16,540 nt of DNA from Pseudomonadota bacterium. GTDB lineage: Bacteria; Desulfobacterota; Syntrophobacteria; Syntrophobacterales; Syntrophobacteraceae. The stretch spans positions 1 through 16,540 of the forward strand of contig JAEZXS010000373.1 of assembly GCA_023442755.1 (NCBI GenBank), given 5' to 3'. The position numbers and the translations under genes are program-made. Below, piece by piece: positions 1 to 5,619 of this stretch. How positions within the stretch are numbered: position 1 is the first letter of the stretch; the number at the start of each line of letters is the position of its first letter. The notes beneath the pieces were generated by a model that saw only the letters and a program-made list of their open reading frames with translations, made no database searches and was not told the DNA's origin.

Positions 1-1
1 A

Positions 2-1228
2 TTCAGGGCACCTCTGGGGGGCGCTCTCACCGCCATTGAAGTCCTTTACCGGGAAGATTTCGAAACGGAAGGCATTATCCTCTGCATCATCTCTTCCGTT
101 GTAGCCAATTCCATCTTTACGACCGTCTTCGGTCATTCCGCGATCTTTGCAATTCCACCGATCCGGTTTGAAAATCCGTCGGAACTTCTTGCCTGCGCCG
201 CGCTGGGACTCCTGTGCGCCCCTTTTGGATTTTTTTATGTGAAGGTCTTTTACGGCCTGAGGGATCACTTTTTCAGCAAGTTCCCCATACGGAAGGCTTT
301 TCGGCCCGCTATCGGAGGCCTGATGGTCGGGGTTGTCGCCCTCTGGAATCCTCTGATTCTGGGCAGCGGGTACGGCACGATGCAGGAAACGCTCATGGGG
401 CGCGTGCCGCTCGCTTTGCTCCTGACCCTTGCCGTCCTCAAGATATTTACAACCTCGTTCACGATATCCTCCGGGGGCAGCGGAGGCGTTTTCGGACCTT
501 CTCTTTTCATCGGGACCATGCTCGGGGGAGCGGTAGGGCAGTTCGCACACGAGTTCTTCCCCTCGATCGTGCAGCATCCCGGGGCGCTGGCCCTGGTCGG
601 CATGGGGGCTTTCTTTGCCGGGGTGGCCAAAGCCCCGGTCGGCGCTCTTCTCATGGTCTGCGAGATGACGGGCGGCTATAACCTTGTCGTGCCCCTTATG
701 TTTACGGCCGTACTTGCCATTCTCCTTTCACAGCACTGGAACCTGTATGAAAAACAGGTTCTGAACAAATTCCAGTCTCCCGCCCATAAAGGGGACCGGG
801 TTTTCAACATCCTCCAAGCCTTGAAGGTGAGCGACGTATACTCCAGGGATTCCGCCGTTTCCCTGCTGCCGGAAGACATGAGCTTCGCGCAGTTGAAGAA
901 ACTGATGACCTGGAATCGCGATTCTTTTTTCCCGGTTGTGGACGAAAATTGCAGGCTGACGGGGATCTTGTCATGCGGTGCTCTGCGTGAGGTCCTCTTC
1001 GATCCAGGAGTGGAAAAGCTGCTGGTTGTCGGAGAACTTGCACTGCCGCCGGTGAGCGTTGCGCCGGAGGACACTCTGTCGGATGCTCTTGCGAGACTTA
1101 TGCAGTCCGGCTACTCGGAGATTCCTGTCGAAGACGGCGGCCGGCAGGTCCTGGGAATGCTGCGGCTGGAGGATGTAATGCAGGCATACCACCACGGGGT
1201 GAAGAAGTTCCAGGAAGACCAGGGGTGA
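2..1228 (+). CDS. ClC chloride channel/antiporter with CBS pair, 5' truncated
   Basis: This is an inner-membrane voltage-gated-type chloride channel or Cl-/H+ antiporter. The frame is open from base 2, so the start lies outside the window; 408 residues are visible. The first visible residues, FRAPLGGALTAIEVLYRED, are a classic ClC segment. Downstream, SGGVFGPSLFIG (about 475-513) is the ClC GxFxP selectivity motif, and KAPVGALLMVCEMTGGYN (about 627-681) is the helix near the end of the channel domain. After the last membrane helix (about 690-735) come two CBS domains (about 820-1010 and 1020-1200), which in this family bind adenine nucleotides and gate the channel. The N-terminal gating-glutamate motif would be upstream and cannot be checked, so channel versus antiporter is undecided. 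An in-frame ATG at 239 is internal to the channel domain and is not the start. The gene converges on the PEP-CTERM gene with a 23-base gap. Confidence 0.93.
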   Translation, partial: FRAPLGGALTAIEVLYREDFETEGIILCIISSVVANSIFTTVFGHSAIFAIPPIRFENPSELLACAALGLLCAPFGFFYVKVFYGLRDHFFSKFPIRKAFRPAIGGLMVGVVALWNPLILGSGYGTMQETLMGRVPLALLLTLAVLKIFTTSFTISSGGSGGVFGPSLFIGTMLGGAVGQFAHEFFPSIVQHPGALALVGMGAFFAGVAKAPVGALLMVCEMTGGYNLVVPLMFTAVLAILLSQHWNLYEKQVLNKFQSPAHKGDRVFNILQALKVSDVYSRDSAVSLLPEDMSFAQLKKLMTWNRDSFFPVVDENCRLTGILSCGALREVLFDPGVEKLLVVGELALPPVSVAPEDTLSDALARLMQSGYSEIPVEDGGRQVLGMLRLEDVMQAYHHGVKKFQEDQG

Positions 1229-1251
1229 TGCAAAGCCGCCAACACGCCGCA

Positions 1252-1929
1252 TCAAACTGAAGTCTCTTTCGCAAATTTCCTCCGCAACAGGAAAAAACCA
1301 AGCAATCCCCCGCCCAGAAGCCAGTTTGCGCCCGGGGTTGGAGCGGCATATGTTTCTGATGCCCCGACCCAGCCGCTGCTCCCGCCTCCACCCGGGGTAT
1401 TCTGCACGTGGATCGCGGCAAGCCATGTTCCCGCACCACCGGAGGGCGAGCTGAAAAAGTTCGTAAAATCGGTTGCAACGATGGTCCCGCTGGACGTCGT
1501 GATCAGGTAGGTTTGCGATTCTCCATTCAGAAACGCTTTTGTTGCAGGAGCGTAGGTAAACAGAATATCGTATCTCCCGTCGCCGTCAGCCTTGAATTTG
1601 TCAATGCCTGTCAAGACGCCGGCAGCCTGGGAAAAGCCCGTGTTTCCGGTCAGGGTGAAGGTGAGGTTTCCAAGGAGAGAATTCAGGGCCGGATTGATAT
1701 TGAGAAACAGGGCGCTGGAAGGATCGAGGTTTTCTTTGCCCGTCAGCTTGCTGGTGATGACCATTTGCACTCCTCCCGCCACATCGGTAAAGGCGGCGGT
1801 CAGGGAGCCGGCCGGGGCGGTTCCGCTGAAAGTGCTTGCCGGATCGAAGAAAAGGGAAACTGCATGAGCCTGCGCGACAATGATGCTCAACAGAATAACA
1901 GTCGCGCAAAGTAGGGCTTTTCTTTTCAT
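1252..1929 (-). CDS. PEP-CTERM (VPLPA-type) sorting-domain protein
   Basis: This is a 225-residue predicted secreted or surface protein. Residues 1-23 form a Sec signal peptide: MKRK, a hydrophobic core, and AHA before the likely cut. The body (24-190) is rich in Gly, Thr, Ser and Asn and predicted beta-rich, with no enzyme motif that I recognise and no cysteine. The C-terminus has the tripartite sorting signal: APTPGANWLLGG (196-207), a short hydrophobic helix to 215, then the basic RRK. This resembles the VPLPA variant of PEP-CTERM (typical form VPLPGAVWLLGSGLLG followed by Arg), which exosortase processes in exopolysaccharide-producing Gram-negatives. A tail of seven residues (FAKETSV) after RRK is slightly longer than usual. 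No exosortase gene is in the window. The ATG at 1929 is preceded by GGAGG at a good distance. The gene stands alone on this strand. The sorting signal is well supported; the function is unknown. Confidence 0.85.
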   Translation of the reverse strand: MKRKALLCATVILLSIIVAQAHAVSLFFDPASTFSGTAPAGSLTAAFTDVAGGVQMVITSKLTGKENLDPSSALFLNINPALNSLLGNLTFTLTGNTGFSQAAGVLTGIDKFKADGDGRYDILFTYAPATKAFLNGESQTYLITTSSGTIVATDFTNFFSSPSGGAGTWLAAIHVQNTPGGGGSSGWVGASETYAAPTPGANWLLGGGLLGFFLLRRKFAKETSV

Positions 1930-1932
1930 AAT

Positions 1933-1978
1933 GCCTCCATGTTTTTGAGTTTCGAGTTCTCTTAACCTTGGTGGAGGC
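1933..1978 (-). promoter_or_regulatory. 5'-UTR stem that could sequester the RBS of the PEP-CTERM gene
   Basis: GCCTCCA at 1933-1939 and TGGAGGC at 1972-1978 are a perfect 7-bp inverted repeat. In the minus-strand transcript the upstream arm reads GCCUCCA, and the downstream arm UGGAGGC contains the Shine-Dalgarno GGAGG of the gene starting at 1929. The loop is 32 bases, so the fold would be modest unless stabilised. A translational on/off role is inference. Confidence 0.4.
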
Positions 1979-2020
1979 TTTTTGTGCAGGGGGAATAAAG
2001 GGGGAAGATAAGGGTTAGTA

Positions 2021-2135
2021 AGTTTACCTAAACTGGCTATTTATATAACGAATGCAATTATATAGTTCAATATACCGGCTTGAATTGCAGTGGGATGGTA
2101 TTTTGGTGGGTAAGAAAGGGGGGGTAAAATTACCC
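2021..2135. other. AT-rich intergenic region with four dyads
   Basis: Four short perfect dyads lie here: AGTTTA-CC-TAAACT (2021-2034), TGCAATT...AATTGCA (2053-2059 with 2083-2089), TTCAA...TTGAA (2066-2070 with 2080-2084) and GGGTAA-AA-TTACCC (2122-2135). The second and third are nested. The region precedes the PEP-CTERM gene and follows the stop of the upstream gene on the same strand, so the dyads are candidate operators or, for 2122-2135, a weak terminator. I see no gene between 1930 and 2168. Confidence 0.45.
2042..2070 (-). promoter_or_regulatory. Candidate sigma-70-type promoter for the PEP-CTERM gene
   Basis: On the minus strand TTGAAC (2070-2065) and TATATA (2047-2042) are separated by exactly 17 bases; each matches the consensus at four of six positions. 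The region is much more AT-rich than its surroundings. The inferred transcript would start near 2035, giving an untranslated leader of about 105 bases. A TTCAA-N9-TTGAA dyad (2066-2084) overlaps the -35, and AGTTTA-CC-TAAACT (2021-2034) lies near the expected start site. Confidence 0.4.
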
Positions 2136-2168
2136 TATGTATAATAAAAATATATCAATTTCAGTATA

Positions 2169-2561
2169 TTAACTTGACGATCTCCGCTCGTCTCCCTCCC
2201 GCCGGGTGCGCTCGGCCCGGGCTGAAAAAAGCCTTGCGCCATAGAAAAGAACCACCGAGATGAATATGGAAATCCAGGCCACCGTTTTGGCCAGGGCTTT
2301 TCCCTGCCACAGTCCGACGAACCAGCGCCTGATTCCGTCCGCCAGAAGGCCCGCCTTCCCGCCGTACAGTTCCAGATCGTGGCGGTAGAGCTTGGAATCT
2401 TCCGGGTTTATGGGGTAGTACGAGCCGCCCGCCAGATCGTAACCCCAGTTGCTCTGGGATGGGCCGGCCGTCAGGTGGACGAGCAGGGCGATGCCCAGTC
2501 CTGCCAGCAGGATAATTCCCCCGATGAGATACAATCTGTGTGCTGTTTTGCTGTCTTCCAT
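2169..2561 (-). CDS. Small membrane protein, unknown function
   Basis: I do not recognise this protein. From the ATG at 2561 it has 130 residues, with two hydrophobic helices: LYLIGGIILLAGLGIALLVH near the N-terminus and TVAWISIFISVVLFYGARLF near the C-terminus. About 60 residues lie between them, rich in Tyr, Gly and Asp (for example GYDLAGGSYYPINPEDSKLY), followed by a positively charged tail, RAERTRREGDERR. By the positive-inside rule the tail is probably cytoplasmic and the loop periplasmic. The reading frame also opens at a TTG at 2630, three bases after the stop of the PhzF gene; that start would add 23 hydrophilic residues. Neither start has an ideal ribosome binding site: CCGGAG abuts the ATG, and none is visible before the TTG. 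The tight spacing implies cotranscription with the PhzF-family gene. That it is a real gene is likely; the exact start is not settled. Confidence 0.7.
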   Translation of the reverse strand: MEDSKTAHRLYLIGGIILLAGLGIALLVHLTAGPSQSNWGYDLAGGSYYPINPEDSKLYRHDLELYGGKAGLLADGIRRWFVGLWQGKALAKTVAWISIFISVVLFYGARLFSARAERTRREGDERRSSS

Positions 2562-2633
2562 CTCCGGTTTGCTTTCGGATCGTCGTGTCGGTTCATTATC
2601 ATAACCTGAAAACCGCTCGGGTCCATACAATCG

Positions 2634-3539
2634 TCATAGCGCGAGTTCGGTTTTGAAGACAAGCACTGCCCGGCCGCCCACACGGACCGTTTTCGGCCTT
2701 CCTTCCTCCATATCCACCGTGACGTCCACGATTCCCGGCCTTTTGATCGCCTCGCCCTGCATACCCCGGAAAGAAAAGCGCGCGCCTTCCACGTTAACGA
2801 GCCTGTGGCGCACCAGGTAGGCTCCAAGAGGCCCGTTCGCATTTCCCGTTACCGGGTCCTCGGCAATTCCGATCGCGGGCGCAAACATCCGGCCGTGAGC
2901 AAGCACACCCTCCGGACCGGCATCGAGGGTAAAGACGAAGTAGCCGTTGCAGGCGATTTCCCGGCTTATTTCGACAAGCCGGCCGAGATCGGGATTCAGC
3001 CGGTTGAGGGTGGATCGCTCCCTTATGCCCACCATTACCTTGGAATGGCCTGTGGACACGACCTGCACGGGACAGCGCGGATCGCACTGTTCGCGGATGA
3101 GTCCGAGAGCGGAAACGATCTCAGCCCGGCGCCCTTCGGGAAGAGGTTCTTCAAATTGGATCTCTCCCTGGGTCATCATTATCCTGTAGTCTTCATTCTC
3201 GCAAAAGATCTCGACCGGCAGGATTCCTGCGCCCGTTTTCTGCACGACGGTGCAGGAGGGGAGACACTTTTCCAGGGCGCGCACATAATGGGCGGCAACG
3301 GTTGCGTGACCGCAGGAAGGCACCTCGACCAGCGGGGTGAAATAGCGCAGCCGCACATCGTGGCCGGTGGAAGAGGGCGATAGAATGAAAGCCGTTTCCG
3401 AGTTGTTCAGTTCTCTCGCGATTGCCTGCATCTGTTCTGCCGAAAGCCCGTCCGCATCGGGAACCACCCCGGCAGGGTTGCCGCGAAAAAGCTCCGTAGT
3501 AAACGCATCGACCTGATAGAGTCTGTATCTCCTGCCCAT
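2634..3539 (-). CDS. PhzF-family isomerase/epimerase-like protein
   Basis: This 301-residue protein has the usual length of PhzF/YddE family members, cytoplasmic enzymes with two similar hotdog-like halves related to diaminopimelate epimerase. The N-terminal YQVDAFTTELFRGNPAGV is diagnostic. Glu48 in LNNSETAFI matches the catalytic glutamate of PhzF. VPSCGHATVAAHYV (about 73-86) and EDPVTGNANGPLGAYL (in the C-terminal half) are the two conserved substrate-binding loops. In phenazine producers PhzF isomerises trans-2,3-dihydro-3-hydroxyanthranilate, but most homologues have no known substrate, and no other phenazine gene is present, so only the family is called. The start ATG at 3539 is preceded by a purine-rich GGGGGGTG. 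The small membrane protein follows almost immediately downstream on the same strand. Confidence 0.92.
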   Translation of the reverse strand: MGRRYRLYQVDAFTTELFRGNPAGVVPDADGLSAEQMQAIARELNNSETAFILSPSSTGHDVRLRYFTPLVEVPSCGHATVAAHYVRALEKCLPSCTVVQKTGAGILPVEIFCENEDYRIMMTQGEIQFEEPLPEGRRAEIVSALGLIREQCDPRCPVQVVSTGHSKVMVGIRERSTLNRLNPDLGRLVEISREIACNGYFVFTLDAGPEGVLAHGRMFAPAIGIAEDPVTGNANGPLGAYLVRHRLVNVEGARFSFRGMQGEAIKRPGIVDVTVDMEEGRPKTVRVGGRAVLVFKTELAL

Positions 3540-3982
3540 GTGGAATCACCCCCCATTCAGGGAAATTTCGATTGTTTTCCGGTCCGATCATTCGAGAACT
3601 CGCAGCAGACTATCCAAGGTCTTGCGAATGGTCAATGGTCAAGACAATCCGCGGAACATTGCAGGCGGGGCCGCTTCCGGACGGTTTTCATTATTGTGAA
3701 ATGAGTGACCTTATCCGATTTTACATTGACTTTCCGGAACTTTGTCATTAGTTGTAAGCTAATCGGATTGCGATGTTCAAATTTCCCCCTTTCATTTTCG
3801 CAGTTGCATTCGATCCGGATTAGAATTTCCTTCACAGTATTTCTTATCTGCTGCCGCTATCTCTCCCCTGTTTATCTGTTACCGGTCGACAATGTTTATC
3901 GAATCGGGTCCAGGTAATTTATTCCGCCAAACCACCCTGGTATACATATATTCTTCACCTCAAGCAGAGAAAGGAGAGCGTA
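3540..3982. other. Intergenic region, divergent promoters expected, no gene
   Basis: These 443 bases lie between divergently transcribed genes (the PhzF-like gene on minus, the 96-residue gene on plus), so promoters for both are expected. I see no convincing consensus promoter or coding region. Structure present: an 8-bp inverted repeat, ATCCGATT (3713-3720) with AATCGGAT (3761-3768), whose 40-base loop contains the palindrome TTCCGGAA (3732-3739), and TTTCA-N6-TGAAA at 3686-3701. ATGGTCA is repeated back to back near 3628-3641. Confidence 0.5.
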
Positions 3983-4273
3983 ATGAAAGCGGGTATCGTC
4001 TTTACCGGAACCGGTCCCATACTCATTCTGACGAGCTACAAATCTTTCGACGATCCGAATTTCATCAAAAAGCTGTCTGCGAAGGGGATAAAGAAATATA
4101 TCGCCTATGAGCTTCCTGTCGACAGAGTGCAGGAAAAATATGTAGATCAGTTCGCCGTTATCAGGAACGACCTCTCCCAGAGCAACGATCTGCGTGTTCT
4201 CGACTACAACGGGCACAATGTCTTTACAATTTTTGCTTTCCGGGAACTGGGGCCTCCTTTTTACTGCGAATGA
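3983..4273 (+). CDS. Conserved-looking small protein of unknown function, next to UspA
   Basis: This is a 96-residue soluble protein with no signal peptide or membrane helix. The ATG at 3983 has a strong ribosome binding site, AAGGAGAG. Residues of note are the N-terminal beta-strand MKAGIVFTGTGPILILTSY, a GIKKYIAYELP segment, and a C-terminal FRELGPPFYCE. I recall similar short proteins in deltaproteobacteria annotated only as 'cytosolic protein', but that is memory and was not searched. Its stop TGA overlaps an ATG of the downstream frame (ATGA at 4270-4273), and the universal stress protein starts 33 bases later, so the two are probably cotranscribed. The pairing suggests a role in stress or energy-limitation responses (inference). 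Histidine, cysteine and metal-binding motifs are absent apart from one near-terminal Cys. Confidence 0.8.
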   Translation: MKAGIVFTGTGPILILTSYKSFDDPNFIKKLSAKGIKKYIAYELPVDRVQEKYVDQFAVIRNDLSQSNDLRVLDYNGHNVFTIFAFRELGPPFYCE

Positions 4274-4305
4274 TTGAAAAGCATCAGGGTCGGCAGGAGA
4301 TTTCC

Positions 4306-5250
4306 ATGGAAAAGAAGATACTTTTTGCTGTGGATGGTTCGGAAAAGTGCAATCAGGCACTGGGGATCGCCGGCAATCTTCTCAAAGACAGGGCCGGATG
4401 CCATATACTCCTCTTCCATTGTTTGCCCGAGCTGCACACACTCTTCCCGGAAGATTTACTGGCGGACGGCAGCACGCAGGCGCAGTTCGAAAGACTGGGA
4501 CAGGCCGTTCTGGATTCTTCGCGCCGTGTCCTCGTAGGGTCAGGATTTCCCGATGACATGATAACGGTAAAATGCAAACCGGACAGCGTTGTGCCTTCAT
4601 GTGACATTCTCAATGAGGCCGCCGCTTCGCGAATCGAGACGGTGATATGCGGAAGGCGCGGCAGAACTCCGAAAACAAACCTTCTCATCGGCAGCACGTC
4701 AAGCCGGCTGTCACAATACAGCACCATGAGAACGGTTTGGGTTGTCGATGCCCCGGTGCACCAGACGCGCAAGGTGCTCATACCCATGGAGGGCGGGCCA
4801 GATTCGCGGGCTCTTACCTTCTACGCAGCCGAATTCTTCGCTCCCATTCCCGATCTCGAATACACGCTGCTGCACTTCATGCCCAGGCTCCCCTCCCGGT
4901 TCTGGGACCATGGGAGCATTCTCGGCCGGGAAGAGGAAAAGAAAAGAAGGGATCAGTTGCACGAGTGGCGCAGCGAGACGTTGCGGGAGGTCGAGAAGTT
5001 TCTCTTCGAAGCGCGCGATGCGCTGATCGGATGTAGTGTGCCCCCCGAGAAGGTGCATACCCGGATCGTACACACGAAGGAAGATATGGCCAAGGACATG
5101 TTGGCCGCGATAGAGCGCCGGCAGTACCAGTTTGTCCTGATCGGGAAGAAGAGCTTCAAGGAGCAAAAGCCTTTCCTCCTCGGGAGCAACGCAAACAAGA
5201 TACTGAAGAATGCAAGAAACACTATTCTCTGCCTGGTAGACGCGTGTTGA
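4306..5250 (+). CDS. Universal stress protein, two Usp domains
   Basis: This is a 314-residue cytoplasmic protein made of two tandem UspA-like Rossmann domains (about 1-148 and 152-314). The first begins KKILFAVDGSEKCNQAL and ends with GRRGRTPKTNLLIGSTS, an exact G-2x-G-9x-G-S/T signature of ATP-binding Usp proteins, followed by the strand RTVWVVD. The second begins RKVLIPMEGGPDSRAL and ends VLIGKKSFKEQKPFLLGSN, where the second glycine of the signature is Ser, so nucleotide binding there may be weakened. Between them is a charged helix with a run EEEKKRRD. An in-frame ATG at 4270 overlaps the upstream stop, but the ATG at 4306 has AGGAG at proper spacing and gives a normal Usp N-terminus, so I chose 4306. 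It follows the 96-residue gene and converges on the first kinase. Confidence 0.9.
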   Translation: MEKKILFAVDGSEKCNQALGIAGNLLKDRAGCHILLFHCLPELHTLFPEDLLADGSTQAQFERLGQAVLDSSRRVLVGSGFPDDMITVKCKPDSVVPSCDILNEAAASRIETVICGRRGRTPKTNLLIGSTSSRLSQYSTMRTVWVVDAPVHQTRKVLIPMEGGPDSRALTFYAAEFFAPIPDLEYTLLHFMPRLPSRFWDHGSILGREEEKKRRDQLHEWRSETLREVEKFLFEARDALIGCSVPPEKVHTRIVHTKEDMAKDMLAAIERRQYQFVLIGKKSFKEQKPFLLGSNANKILKNARNTILCLVDAC

Positions 5251-5274
5251 GCGACCCGTAGTTCCAGTATTTTG

Positions 5275-5295
5275 TGGGAGCGGCTTTCAGCCGCG
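5275..5295 (+). repeat. REP-like palindrome, copy 1
   Basis: The core is GCGGCT-TTC-AGCCGC (5280-5294), a perfect 6-bp hairpin with TGGGA in front. The 18 bases 5278-5295 recur exactly at 5511-5528. This form is like the repetitive extragenic palindromes (REP) found in many proteobacteria. It lies between convergent genes. Confidence 0.65.
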
Positions 5296-5325
5296 CAGAC
5301 TGTTGAAAAAGGCCCCAATCCATCA

Positions 5326-5366
5326 CCCCGACGAACCCCGGATCGGGTCCGGGGCAGGCGTCGGGG
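5326..5366. repeat. Nested double hairpin
   Basis: The outer arms CCCCGACG (5326-5333) and CGTCGGGG (5359-5366) enclose the inner arms CCCCGGA (5336-5342) and TCCGGGG (5348-5354) around TCGGG. Such strong GC hairpins without a T-run are typical of dispersed intergenic repeats. It may also stop transcription from the stress-protein operon. Confidence 0.55.
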
Positions 5367-5392
5367 TTCATAAGTGCTTGAAAACACTCTTA

Positions 5393-5410
5393 TCTGACTT
5401 CAAAGTCAGA
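5393..5410. repeat. Perfect 8-bp palindrome
   Basis: TCTGACTT (5393-5400) and AAGTCAGA (5403-5410) are separated by two bases. It lies between the nested double hairpin and the next palindrome and is probably part of the same composite repeat. Confidence 0.5.
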
Positions 5411-5455
5411 GTCTTCGTTCAGACCGCGTCCGAAGGATGCGGCGGCGTTGCTGGA

Positions 5456-5473
5456 TTCCGGCTTTCGCCGGAA
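5456..5473. repeat. Hairpin repeat TTCCGGC-TTTC-GCCGGAA
   Basis: This is a perfect 7-bp stem with a 4-base loop, in the context GCTGGATTCC...GGAACGAC. This wording is a common dispersed intergenic repeat in deltaproteobacteria and some betaproteobacteria (recalled, not searched). Confidence 0.55.
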
Positions 5474-5509
5474 CGACGATCACGATGATTTTAGAGTTTG
5501 TCATCAATC

Positions 5510-5530
5510 TGAGCGGCTTTCAGCCGCGAT
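5510..5530 (+). repeat. REP-like palindrome, copy 2
   Basis: The bases 5511-5528 are identical to 5278-5295 and contain the same GCGGCT-TTC-AGCCGC hairpin (5513-5527). The flanking bases differ from copy 1, as expected for a mobile or dispersed element rather than a local duplication. Confidence 0.65.
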
Positions 5531-5619
5531 TGGACAAATGGAGCACAGTGAAACGGGGCAGGATTATGGGTTTTGCTTTTTGCGCGCGAATCCCGTGTGG
5601 GCGAAGCGAAGAATAAAAC

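Noticed and set aside
214..681. A 155-residue plus-strand frame inside the ClC gene
   Set aside because: It lies in another frame of an obvious ClC coding region and its translation is Arg/Gly-rich shadow sequence.
1930..2168. Sigma-54 (GG-N10-GC) promoter for the PEP-CTERM gene
   Set aside because: No pair of properly spaced -24 and -12 elements was found on the minus strand, so the sigma-70-like match was preferred.
2471..2842. A minus-strand frame spanning the end of the PhzF gene and the start of the membrane protein gene
   Set aside because: It is out of frame with both and lacks conserved sequence.
3632..3917. Short open frames in the PhzF/small-protein intergenic region
   Set aside because: Neither strand shows a ribosome binding site or a protein-like composition.
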